Shown here in pieces: positions 1-7,547 of a stretch of 64,000 nucleotides of DNA. The DNA comes from CAYUVH01 sp964448135 (GTDB lineage Bacteria; Verrucomicrobiota; Verrucomicrobiia; Limisphaerales; UBA8199). Under the pieces are notes generated by a model. That model worked only from the letters and a program-made list of their open reading frames with translations, was not told where the DNA came from and ran no database searches. Within the stretch, counting starts at the first letter, position 1, and every line of letters begins with the position of its first letter. Position numbers and translations under genes: made by a program. The stretch spans positions 106,655-170,654 of the forward strand of contig CAYUVH010000063.1 in NCBI GenBank assembly GCA_964448135.1, written 5' to 3'.

Positions 1-414
1 GGGGCGTTCAAGCTGCGGTTTGAGCGCACCCCCTCATTCAGCACCGGCATGGTCATGCTGGTGCTGGCCAGTTGGATGATTCTCCTCGTCCATCTGCTCG
101 AGGTATTTGCCTGGGCCGGATTCTTCTATTGGACCGGCGCGGTGAACACCACCACCACCGCGAAGGCCAACCCCAGCCTTTGTTACTACTTCGCCTTGAT
201 GGACTACACCACGCTGGGCAGCAGCTACAACCTCCACCTGCGCTGGCGCCTGCTGGAAGGCATGATCGCCATAGCGGGCCTGCTGACCTTCGCCTGGTCC
301 ACGGGCGTCATGCTCACGCTCGCGCAGGACTTTCAGGACCAGCAACTGTCCCTCTTGAAACAACGCAAGGCCAGGCTGGCTGCCAAACACGCCTCCCCCG
401 ACGCCAAAAAGTGA
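1..414 (+). CDS. Ion-channel-like inner-membrane protein, 5' end outside window
   Basis: The frame is open from base 1, so the true start lies upstream; about 137 residues are visible. A hydrophobic helix (MVMLVLASWMILLVHLLEVF) is followed by a loop containing CYYFALMDYTTLGSSY and a second helix (LLEGMIAIAGLLTFAWST). This helix-loop-helix layout with a Y-T-T-L-G loop resembles bacterial two-helix potassium-channel-like proteins, whose filter normally reads TT(V/L)GYGD. Here the filter reads TTLGSS, so the selectivity glycine-tyrosine-glycine is absent. The C-terminus is a short basic/charged cytoplasmic tail. Membrane location is clear; channel activity is inferred from layout only. Confidence 0.6.
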   Translation, partial: GAFKLRFERTPSFSTGMVMLVLASWMILLVHLLEVFAWAGFFYWTGAVNTTTTAKANPSLCYYFALMDYTTLGSSYNLHLRWRLLEGMIAIAGLLTFAWSTGVMLTLAQDFQDQQLSLLKQRKARLAAKHASPDAKK

Positions 415-660
415 AGTCGATGGAGCGTTTCATCAAGGCCTGCCCGGTGCTCGCGACCGTCGCACGCAACCAAAAACAACGCCGTCCAGTCCCGAAGCAA
501 ACATTCCATGAGCAACTCCGTCACTCATTTTGAAATCTACGGCGAAGGAAATTGAGCGTACGTTCGGTCAGGACCAGGTCGGCGGCTTGTTCTTCGGCGG
601 ACATCGGCACCAGACGAACTCTCCCGCCGGCCACCAAAGTGAAACGGTAAAATCGAAACC

Positions 661-1464
661 ATGAGTGACAACCGCGAATCAGTCCAAGGTCCGAAAACCC
701 CGCTGCCATCCGGGTCAGCTACACCTCCCACCCCGGCAAGACGTCGCATCCTTTGGCTTGGGGCCGCGATCATTCTGCTCTGGTTGCTGGCCGCCTACGT
801 GATCATGCCGTTGGCCTGGAAACGTGATGTCCGGCGTCATCCCCAGCTCTTTGACGCGCCGCGCATCACGCACACGCACGACGGCATTCCCGGCGACCCG
901 ATCAACGTTGCGTTGCTGGGTTCGGAAGCGGAGGTCATTCGCGCCATGACCGCGGCCAAATGGGATCCCGCCGATGAACTGACGTTTCGCAGCAGCGTGC
1001 GCATCGCGGTGGATTCTGTCTTCCGCCGGCCGGACCCCGATGCCCCGGTGAGCACCCTGGAATTGTTCGCGCGCAAGCAGGACCTGGCCTTCGAGCAACC
1101 CGTCGGCAACAGCCCGCGACAGCGGCACCACGTCCGGTTCTGGCGCTGGGACAAGCTCCACGAAGGACGGGAGGTCTGGTTTGGCGCGATCACATTTGAC
1201 GAGAAGGTTGGCTTGAGTCACACGACCGGACAGGTCACGCACCACATCGGCCCCGACCTGGACGCGGAGCGTGATCGGTTGATCGCCCAATTGCAACAGG
1301 CGGGCGCGACGGAGAAAGTATTCTGGTTGGACGGATTTCAACAGTTGCAGGGAAAGAATGGCGGCGGCGACCCATGGCGCACGGATGGCCGGCTGGAAGC
1401 CGCGGTGCTCACCGCGCCGTCACTTCCGCCCGCGCCCGGCACCAATAATCCGGTAAAACCTTGA
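661..1464 (+). CDS. LssY C-terminal-domain-like membrane-anchored protein
   Basis: 267 residues. A proline-rich cytoplasmic start is followed by one membrane helix (about residues 29-50, ILWLGAAIILLWLLAAYVIM) and a globular region. The globular part carries LLGSEAEVIRAM, RRPDPDAPVSTLELF, RKQDLAFEQ and RHHVRFWR, a pattern I associate with the LssY C-terminal domain found at the end of PAP2/DedA-type proteins and also alone. No catalytic residues are known to me for this domain. It stands alone, 196 bp after the stop of the preceding membrane gene is followed by non-coding sequence. The C-terminus is a proline-rich tail. Function unknown; probably an envelope protein. Confidence 0.6.
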   Translation: MSDNRESVQGPKTPLPSGSATPPTPARRRILWLGAAIILLWLLAAYVIMPLAWKRDVRRHPQLFDAPRITHTHDGIPGDPINVALLGSEAEVIRAMTAAKWDPADELTFRSSVRIAVDSVFRRPDPDAPVSTLELFARKQDLAFEQPVGNSPRQRHHVRFWRWDKLHEGREVWFGAITFDEKVGLSHTTGQVTHHIGPDLDAERDRLIAQLQQAGATEKVFWLDGFQQLQGKNGGGDPWRTDGRLEAAVLTAPSLPPAPGTNNPVKP

Positions 1465-1470
1465 AGCGAT

Positions 1471-1491
1471 AAGCCCGGTCATCACCGGCTT
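1471..1491 (+). terminator. Possible transcription-terminating hairpin
   Basis: AAGCCCGGT and ACCGGCTT form an 8-bp stem with one bulged C around a CATC loop, seven bases after the preceding stop codon. There is no T-tract, so intrinsic termination is uncertain. Confidence 0.3.
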
Positions 1492-1587
1492 GACCATAAC
1501 GGGCGCATCTCACTTTTTGCAGTTTGCCGGAGAGGGTGGCGTTTTTTACGCCCGCCCCGAATCCTTTGGGGCTGCCCGCGATTTTTT

Positions 1588-1610
1588 ACTTGGACAGCCG
1601 TTGTCCAAGT
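1588..1610 (+). promoter_or_regulatory. 23-bp palindrome (ACTTGGACA-N5-TGTCCAAGT), copy 1
   Basis: Nine-base perfect inverted arms with a GCCGT spacer. A second copy, read on the minus strand at 63258-63282, has the same arms and differs in one spacer base (GCCTT). The symmetry fits a dimeric-repressor operator. It also lies at the upstream edge of a longer intergenic element that is repeated at both places, so it could instead be the terminal hairpin of a small mobile element. Its half-site TGTCCAAG reappears at 1854-1861 inside that element. Confidence 0.5.
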
Positions 1611-1740
1611 GGCCACCTTAACCTCGTCGGGTATGGGAGGACCTCCCCCAGGTTACCCTCAAAACGGGAGTGTAAACATTATGTATGATCGCGCCAATCC
1701 ATCCGTGGAGACTTCTCCTCCAGCCTCCTTCGCCCCGCTT

Positions 1741-1880
1741 CCCGACCGGTCAAGCTATGTCATACCTTGTCACACTATTCCACCCCTCCGTCATACCTCC
1801 CGTCATACCTCCCGTCATAGTAAAAACCCCAGCAATCATAGTTCGTCATAGTATGTCCAAGTTGAAAAAAGGGGGCCCCA
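1741..1880 (+). repeat. Core-plus-tandem-unit intergenic element, copy A
   Basis: Three 12-bp repeats of CGTCATACCTCC (last one cut to CGTCATAG) run into AAAAACCCCAGCAATCA. Then come six bases (TAGTTC), two 10-bp units (GTCATAGTAT, GTCCAAGTTG), an A-run and GGGGGCCCC. The AACCC(C)RGCAATCA core, the 6-base gap, the 10-bp units and the A-run/GGGGCCCC end recur at 46670-46776 and, inverted, at 63010-63121. It lies about 220 bp upstream of the pseudopilin fragment, on the same strand. Confidence 0.6.
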
Positions 1881-2100
1881 TTACTGCTCCCCAACCAATC
1901 TCCCATCCCGATCGAACGGTATCGTCGCCGGGGCTGCGAAAATCCCGTCTGTGCCATGCCCGGGCGGAAAGCATGGGTGCCTGCGTGCGATATTTGCTCG
2001 CGGGCGCTGCCCCGCAGGAAATTGAGCTGCGCCCGGCCATCACCCGGCTCACCAGATTCGGATTGCCTCAGCGCCCCCGTGCCGTTAATTCAATCCGGGC

Positions 2101-2475
2101 ATGTCAACCCTCGGCGTCAGAAAGGCTTCCTGGTCGTTGCCCGGACGGGCGACCGCTGGCGCACGCCACCGTGGAGGCTTTACGCTGGTGGAGTTGTTGG
2201 TCGTGATCGCCATCATTGCCGTTCTCGCCGCGCTCCTCCTGCCGGCGCTGGCTCAGTCCAAGGAAAAAGCCCGGTCCGGAAACTGCCTTTCCAATCTCCG
2301 GCAACTGGGTATGGCCGCCTTGCTCTACGCGGACGACGAGCGGGATGCCCTGCCCTGGGCGGAGCGGCATTGGACCGCCCCCATCACCCAGGTCGGACCG
2401 TTCAACTACCTTCCCCTCCAGGATGATGCCAGCCAGAACTGGTGGCGCGACGGCGCCGTGTCACGAGTGCCATAA
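2101..2475 (+). pseudogene. Truncated type II secretion pseudopilin-like protein
   Basis: 124 residues. After a 24-residue leader, RGGFTLVELLVVIAIIAVLA and LLLPALAQSKEKARSG give the classic prepilin peptidase site (G before F, Glu at position 5) and N-terminal helix. NCLSNLRQLGMAALLYADD then matches the Verrucomicrobiota/Planctomycetota pseudopilin pattern. In the relatives I know the protein continues for another 100-200 residues with a beta-rich domain. Here the frame stops soon after QVGPFNYLPLQDDASQNWW, only 12 bp before the next gene. I read it as a 3'-truncated relic, though a short functional minor pseudopilin cannot be excluded. Confidence 0.6.
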
Positions 2476-2487
2476 CCTCTTGAAAAT

Positions 2488-3249
2488 ATGAATTCGCTCA
2501 CCATCGGTCTGATCAGTGCGGGCTGCATCTTCTGCGGCGGCCTGCTGGGCATGGCCTTGCAAAACCGTTTGCCCGGCCACCATCTCAGCAAGGAAATGCA
2601 GGACCTCGTGAAACTCAGCGCCGGCCTCATCGCCACGCTGACGGCGCTCGTGCTCGGCCTGTTGGTCAGTTCCGCCAAGGGCACCTTCGACTCGATGAAC
2701 AGCGGCATCGTGCAAGGCAGCGCAAAATACATCCTCCTGGACCGCGCCCTGGCCCGCTACGGGCAGGAGTCAAAGCCGGTTCGGGAACAATTGAAACGAG
2801 TATTGGCCGCCGGCATCGAAACCATCTGGCCCAGTGAAAAAACCGGCGTTTCGGGTTTGACTGCCTTCGAACGCGCCAATGGGATGGAACTGATCGCCAA
2901 CAAACTGGGGGAGTTGACGCCGAAGAGCGACGCCCAGCGCCTGGCCCTCTCCCAGGCCCAGCAACTCGTGAACGACCTGGGGCAGCTCCGTTGGTTGTTG
3001 ATCGAGCAGTCCCAGAATCAACTGCCCACGCCACTGGTCGCGATCCTCATCTTCTGGCTCGCCCTGCTCTTCGTGAGTTTCGGGCTGTTCGCCCCCCGCA
3101 ATCGCATGGCCCTCGTGGTTTTGTTGGTCGGCGCCTGCGCGATTTCCGCCGCCCTTTTCCTCGTGCTCGAGCTCAACCGCCCCCTGGAAGGCTTCGTCAA
3201 AGCCTCGAACGCGCCCTTGAAGAACGCTTTTCAGCACTTGGGACAGTAG
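2488..3249 (+). CDS. DUF4239 (bestrophin-like domain) membrane protein
   Basis: 253 residues. The N-terminal helix (residues about 5-25) is followed by KEMQDLVKLSAGLIATLTALVLG, a soluble stretch with SAKGTFDSMN and a conserved LLDRALARYG/REQLKR region, and then two more helices near the C-terminus (about 180-230). This order matches the DUF4239 family, annotated as bestrophin-like. Family function is not established; a membrane channel or stress role is only a guess. It follows the pseudopilin relic by 12 bp with no obvious partner, and a GCGCCC/GGGCGC hairpin lies at its stop. Confidence 0.7.
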   Translation: MNSLTIGLISAGCIFCGGLLGMALQNRLPGHHLSKEMQDLVKLSAGLIATLTALVLGLLVSSAKGTFDSMNSGIVQGSAKYILLDRALARYGQESKPVREQLKRVLAAGIETIWPSEKTGVSGLTAFERANGMELIANKLGELTPKSDAQRLALSQAQQLVNDLGQLRWLLIEQSQNQLPTPLVAILIFWLALLFVSFGLFAPRNRMALVVLLVGACAISAALFLVLELNRPLEGFVKASNAPLKNAFQHLGQ

Positions 3250-3271
3250 CGCCCTTTTCATTAACGGGCGC
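3249..3271 (+). terminator. Candidate hairpin at gene end
   Basis: GCGCCC and GGGCGC form a 6-bp stem around an 11-base loop that includes TTTTC. It starts at the last base of the stop codon. The T-run is in the loop and not after the stem, so support is weak. Confidence 0.3.
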
Positions 3272-3739
3272 GGATGCACTCGAAAAGCCAGTGGCTCCCC
3301 AGCCCGCGGCTTCGGGCGCCGCAAATCCCGCTCGCCTGAAGAAAAGACCGTAACTGCCACCCACCAGGGCAAACGCGTCTAAATTCCTGACGCCGGCAGG
3401 CAGTCGGCTATCCGCAGGCCCTTTAACCGCCGAGCCAGGCTGCTTTCGGAGGGTCACGCCCTGATTTTGTAATGGTGTAAACAGTGTAACACCGGACGTA
3501 ACACGGAATGACCCTCATTCCACCCAATGTTTATGCGGCTTGTATACAGTGTATACAGTGTATACAGGGATTTCGCGCATATACCCCCCGCCCCGCGGCA
3601 AACTGGCCTTTGCCATCGGATTTAGCTGCGTTTGCCCTGGGCCACCCACGCTGCGTTATTGACACTCCCGCGCGCAAGGCTCAAAATTCCGCGTCAGGCG
3701 CGCGTTCCGCGCCACAATCCAACCTTCGGGAAACGGTTT
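3272..3739. other. Non-coding interval upstream of the DUF3604 gene
   Basis: Apart from repeat copy D (3468-3568) I see no gene here. The frame of the downstream gene stays open back to 3632, but that extension (rich in Arg/Pro, without a signal peptide) does not look like protein. The signal peptide only begins at 3740. Confidence 0.5.
3468..3568 (+). repeat. Core-plus-tandem-unit intergenic element, copy D
   Basis: Left flank: TGTAATGG, TGTAAACAG, TGTAACACC and CGTAACACGG. Core: CCAATGTTTAT at 3524-3534, then six bases (GCGGCT). Right flank: three exact 9-bp units TGTATACAG at 3541-3567. The same core, 6-base gap and 9-bp right units occur at 8563-8656. It lies 172 bp upstream of the DUF3604 gene on the same strand. 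Confidence 0.6.
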
Positions 3740-6409
3740 ATGAAACGGGAAAACCAGACGAAAATAAGCGGCTATCATCGCTTCCTGCTGACGGCTACCC
3801 TGGCGGCAGGCATTGCAACACGGGGCATGGTCGGCGCAGCGGAGCTGCCCCCGCCCAACCCCGAACGCGACGCCTACTTCGGCGAAACGCATCTCCATAC
3901 CAGTTGGTCGGTGGACGCCTGGGTCATGGGCAACCGCCTCACGGGCCCCGACGACGCCTTCAAATACGCCCAGGGCCAGACCATCAAACATCCGATGGGC
4001 TTCGACATCAGAATCGAAACGCCGCTGGATTTCATGGGCGTGACCGACCATTCGGAATACGTCGGCGTCACGCGCGAGGCCAACACGCCGGGCTCCTATG
4101 TCAGCAAACTGCCCGAGGCGCAGCCCATGATCATGACCGACCCGAACAGCAGCGAGCAGCAAAACCGCGTGTTTTCCTACCTGCTCCATCTGGCTTCCAG
4201 CCCCCCCGTGAAGGCGTTCATGAGCCCAAAAGTCACCGCCACCGTCTGGGCGGCCGCCTGCAAGATTGCCGACGAAAACAATCATCCCGGCAAGTTCACC
4301 GCCTTCCGCTCCTACGAGTGGACCTCCATGCCCGGCCAGCGCAACCTGCACCGCAATATTTTCTTCCGCGGCGATAAAGTGCCCGATTCCCCCTTCAGCG
4401 CGCTCGACGGCAAGGAGCCCACGGAGCTGTGGAAGTGGATGGACACCCAGCGCGCCGCCGGCAACGAATTGCTCGCCATCTCCCACAACGCCAATGTCAG
4501 CGACGGCTGGATGTATCCGATCGACATCGACAACGCCACCGGCCGGCCGATTGACGCCGCCTGGGCCGCCGCCCGTGATCGCAACGAGCGCCTGGTCGAA
4601 ATCAAGCAGGGCAAAGGTCAATCGGAGGCCCACCCCCTGCTTTCGCCCAACGACGAGTTCGCCAGCTACGAATTGTACGAGGCGATTCTCGGCCTGCCCG
4701 CCGATGTCGGCCGCATCGATCACATCACCGGCAGCTACGGTCGCCAGGCGCTCAAGGACGGCATCTCCCTCCAGGACAACCGAGGTTACAACCCCTACAA
4801 GTTCGGCATGGCGGGCGGCTCCGACTCCCACAACTCCGCCAGCCCCTACCGCCAGGACAATTTCTTCGGCCTGCACGCGGACGCGGATGGTTCGGTCGAG
4901 CGGCGCTTCGCCGGTGTTCTCATCGGCGGCACCATGGATGTCCGCCTCGAAAATCCCGGCGGTCTCACCGGCGTCTGGGCCGAGCAAAACACCCGCGCCT
5001 CCATCTGGGACGCGATGTACCGGAAGGAAACCTTCGGCGTCAGCGGGCCGCACATGAAGGTCCGCTTTTTCGGCGGCTGGGATTTCGACCAGGATCTTGT
5101 GAAGGCTGGCGATTGGGTGAAAAAATCCTACGCCAGCGGCGTGCCCATGGGCGCCGACCTGCCTCCCGCGCCCGCCGGCGGAAAAGGTGTCGCGCCCAAA
5201 TTCGCGGTCTGGGCGGTGAAGGATCCCGCCTCCGCCAACCTGGATCGCGTCCAGATCATCAAAGGCTGGACGAAAAATGGGCAAAGTTTTGAAAAAGTCT
5301 ACGACGTCGCCTGGGCCGGCGACCGCAAGCCCGACAAATGGTCCGGTCGCGTCCCCGCCATCCAAAGCACCGTGGACATCGAGAAAGCCACCTACGAAAA
5401 CTCCGTGGGCGCCACCGAACTAAAAACCGTGTGGAGCGACCCGGATTTCGACGCCAGCCTCCACGCGTTCTACTACGCCCGCGTCCTGGAGATTCCCACG
5501 CCGCGCTGGACGCTGATTCAGGCCGTGAAAGCCGGCATTCCCCCACCGGACGTCGTTCCGCTCACCGGCCAGGAGCGTGCCTGGAGTTCGCCCATCTGGT
5601 ATACGCCTTCCGCCGAAGGCCGCAAAAATGCGACGGCCGGCAGAACGGTCGCCGACCTCAACAAAAAGGGGGCCAAAGCGTTGGGCAATGCCCAGCTTAA
5701 GGATCTCATCGTTGGCAAGGCCATCTGGGTCCGCAACAACGTCACCGGGGACCAGTGGGTGGAGAATTTTACCGCCGAAGGGCACATGACCGTGCAACGC
5801 GTGGGCCGGAGCACCGATATGCCCAGTGGCTACGGCAACGTCGTGCGCGACGGCAGCCAGGCCTTGACCAGCCCCTACAAAATTGATGGCGGCAAGGTCA
5901 TCACCTACGTCTCGCAGGATCCCTATTCGCTGACCTTTTACCAGCTCGGCACAAATTACTACTTCGCGCGCAACAACGAATTCGGCTTCGCGAATTACGA
6001 AATCATTCCCGCCCCGCAAATCGCCGCCAACCCGCTGACCGCCATCGCCAACCAGTTCTCCACCGAGCTGGCGCTCACGCAACAGCAAAGGGAACAAATC
6101 ATTCCGCTCCTCACGACCGAGATCACGCAACTGGGCGTCCTCAAGAAGGACAAGGCCTTCAGCGGCGCCCAAAAGCTCGAGGAAATGCGCCGCATCGGCG
6201 CGGCCTTCGACGCGAAGGTCAAACCGCTGCTGAACCCGGCCCAACAGGCGAAGTTCGCGCAACTGCGCGAGGCCTTGCGCCGGCGGGTGCTTGAAAAGAT
6301 CGCCGGCGGTGCGGCCACCAAAGTCGAGGACTCGGCCGAGAAGCACGTCGAGAACATGGAACAGGACCTAAAGTCGCTGAAGGAAAAGCTGGAGAAAAAC
6401 TGGCTCTAG
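3740..6409 (+). CDS. DUF3604 secreted PHP-like protein with C-terminal LTxxQ-like region
   Basis: 889 residues. I chose ATG 3740 because it directly precedes a basic start and signal peptide (MKRENQTK..., ending near GMVGAAE). YFGETHLHTSWSVDAW opens the DUF3604 domain, a relative of PHP metal hydrolases; ATDHSEY-like VTDHSEY, SHNANVSDGWM and GGSDSHNSASPYR supply the His/Asp residues expected for metal binding. The domain runs to about residue 650. After about residue 760, TELALTQQQREQIIPLL and LNPAQQAKFAQLREAL resemble the LTxxQ repeats of Spy/CpxP-like periplasmic proteins and end in a charged coiled coil, an unusual fusion. Genes for a parvulin isomerase and HupE/UreJ follow, as in other bacteria. 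Substrate unknown. Confidence 0.8.
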   Translation: MKRENQTKISGYHRFLLTATLAAGIATRGMVGAAELPPPNPERDAYFGETHLHTSWSVDAWVMGNRLTGPDDAFKYAQGQTIKHPMGFDIRIETPLDFMGVTDHSEYVGVTREANTPGSYVSKLPEAQPMIMTDPNSSEQQNRVFSYLLHLASSPPVKAFMSPKVTATVWAAACKIADENNHPGKFTAFRSYEWTSMPGQRNLHRNIFFRGDKVPDSPFSALDGKEPTELWKWMDTQRAAGNELLAISHNANVSDGWMYPIDIDNATGRPIDAAWAAARDRNERLVEIKQGKGQSEAHPLLSPNDEFASYELYEAILGLPADVGRIDHITGSYGRQALKDGISLQDNRGYNPYKFGMAGGSDSHNSASPYRQDNFFGLHADADGSVERRFAGVLIGGTMDVRLENPGGLTGVWAEQNTRASIWDAMYRKETFGVSGPHMKVRFFGGWDFDQDLVKAGDWVKKSYASGVPMGADLPPAPAGGKGVAPKFAVWAVKDPASANLDRVQIIKGWTKNGQSFEKVYDVAWAGDRKPDKWSGRVPAIQSTVDIEKATYENSVGATELKTVWSDPDFDASLHAFYYARVLEIPTPRWTLIQAVKAGIPPPDVVPLTGQERAWSSPIWYTPSAEGRKNATAGRTVADLNKKGAKALGNAQLKDLIVGKAIWVRNNVTGDQWVENFTAEGHMTVQRVGRSTDMPSGYGNVVRDGSQALTSPYKIDGGKVITYVSQDPYSLTFYQLGTNYYFARNNEFGFANYEIIPAPQIAANPLTAIANQFSTELALTQQQREQIIPLLTTEITQLGVLKKDKAFSGAQKLEEMRRIGAAFDAKVKPLLNPAQQAKFAQLREALRRRVLEKIAGGAATKVEDSAEKHVENMEQDLKSLKEKLEKNWL

Positions 6410-6546
6410 GTTCAGGTGGAGCGCGTACGATCGCGCGGCGAGCTTACCCCCCTGCTTTCGAGTCCGGGATTGGGATTGCTTCGGCGTCCCCTCGCGGATA
6501 ATTCAACCCGAGCATGTCCACCTCGGGACTCTCCAAAACGTCATCA

Positions 6547-7476
6547 ATGAAACGCCTTCTACGCGAGCCGCTGCTCCACTTCCTGCTCCTCGGCGCCGCG
6601 CTCTTCGCCGCCTATCACCGTCTGCAACCGGCTCGCAATGACGCCGCGTCGTCGAAGGAAATCCGGCTCTCCCTCGACCAGCTTGCCCAATTGACCACGC
6701 TGTTCCGGTCGCAATGGCGGCGCGATCCCACGCCCGAAGAGTTCAGCCGGCTCGTCGAACAAAAAGTGCAGTCCGAAGTGCTCTACCGCGAGGCCCTGGC
6801 CATGGGGCTCGACCAGGACGATGAAATCGTCAAACGCCGCATGGCGCAGAAGATGCAGTTCCTGGCCGAGGACGCCGCCGCCGCCCGCGAGCCGGCTTCC
6901 GCCGAACTCAAAACCTGGTACGGCACCAACTCCAACAAATTCGCGATGCCCAAACGCCTCAGCTTCCGGCACCTCTATTTCTCGCCGGATAAACGCGGCA
7001 AAGATGCGCGGGACGACGCCGCGAAGATCCTCACCCAGCTCGCCGCCCAACCCGAGGATGTGAAACTACCCGACGGCTCTGCCGATCCGTTCATGTTCCA
7101 GGAATACTACCGCGATCGCGCGCCGGATTATCTCGGCAAGGAATTCGGTCCGCAGTTCGCTCTCGCCGTGGAGAAACTCCCGACCGGTTCCTGGCAGGGA
7201 CCGGTTGAATCCGGTTTCGGCTGGCATCTCGTATTTGTGGACACCGAGGTCCCCGGCCGGGTCCCGGAGTTCGAAGAAATCGAAACCGACATCAAGACCG
7301 CCTGGCTCGGCGAACAAAAGCAAACCGCCTGGGACAAAGCTTACAAAGACATGCGAACCAAGTACAGCGTCCTCATGCCTAATCCGCCTGACGAGCCAAA
7401 ACTTGAAATCCGAAATCCGAAATCCGAAACAACTTCAAATGCGGAAAAAGGGGCAAAATCCAAAACCGCACCTTAG
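6547..7476 (+). CDS. Parvulin-type peptidyl-prolyl cis-trans isomerase, membrane-anchored
   Basis: 309 residues from ATG 6547, the first Met before the basic/hydrophobic anchor MKRLLREPLLHFLLLGAALF. An N-terminal SurA-like helical region (VEQKVQSEVLYREALAMGLD, then DDEIVKRRMAQKMQFL) precedes the rotamase domain (about 130-265), with LSFRHLYFSPDKRG and GPVESGFGWHLVFVD. It should assist folding of exported proteins, perhaps the neighbouring DUF3604 protein and HupE. An internal Met at 6514 upstream is less likely because it would bury the anchor. The last 23 codons are made of a GAAATCCG-type repeat (7405-7430) and look acquired. Confidence 0.8.
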   Translation: MKRLLREPLLHFLLLGAALFAAYHRLQPARNDAASSKEIRLSLDQLAQLTTLFRSQWRRDPTPEEFSRLVEQKVQSEVLYREALAMGLDQDDEIVKRRMAQKMQFLAEDAAAAREPASAELKTWYGTNSNKFAMPKRLSFRHLYFSPDKRGKDARDDAAKILTQLAAQPEDVKLPDGSADPFMFQEYYRDRAPDYLGKEFGPQFALAVEKLPTGSWQGPVESGFGWHLVFVDTEVPGRVPEFEEIETDIKTAWLGEQKQTAWDKAYKDMRTKYSVLMPNPPDEPKLEIRNPKSETTSNAEKGAKSKTAP

Positions 7477-7547
7477 AGACCGAATGAGCTTTGTTCGTCA
7501 AAAACCTTCCGTTTCGAGTTTGTTTCGCATTTCGAATTTCGGATTTC
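7405..7547. repeat. MITE-like element with 26-bp inverted ends across a gene junction
   Basis: 7405-7430 (GAAATCCG repeated three times, then AAAC) and the reverse complement of 7522-7547 agree at 24 of 26 positions, with 91 bp between the arms. The left arm codes for the end of the isomerase (EIRNPKSET). The right arm codes for the start of the HupE-like protein (RISNFGFR). No transposase is encoded. Confidence 0.65.

Larger units (their letters stand above)
1492..2100. other. Non-coding interval of about 610 bp
   Basis: No credible gene. The interval holds a GC-rich hairpin followed by TTTTTT (about 1555-1587), the palindrome at 1588-1610 and repeat copy A (1741-1880). The sequence between the palindrome and the repeat also has patchy similarity to the minus strand of 63121-63258 (for example CATCCG followed by a pyrimidine-rich stretch and then CCGGTCAAG). 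Short open frames here only translate the tandem repeats. Confidence 0.6.

Noticed and set aside
1609..1851. Small open frame across repeat copy A
   Set aside because: It translates the tandem repeats (Ser/His/Thr/Pro runs); no ribosome site and no protein pattern.
1741..1880. CRISPR array at the tandem repeats (also considered at 3468, 46665 and 63010)
   Set aside because: Units are 7-12 bp with no spacers of 30 bp or more, and no cas gene is nearby.
3632..3739. Earlier start for the DUF3604 protein
   Set aside because: It would place 36 Arg/Pro-rich residues before a complete signal peptide.
3656..5365. Minus-strand open frame of 569 codons opposite the DUF3604 gene
   Set aside because: Antisense shadow; the plus strand holds the metal-binding motifs and signal peptide.
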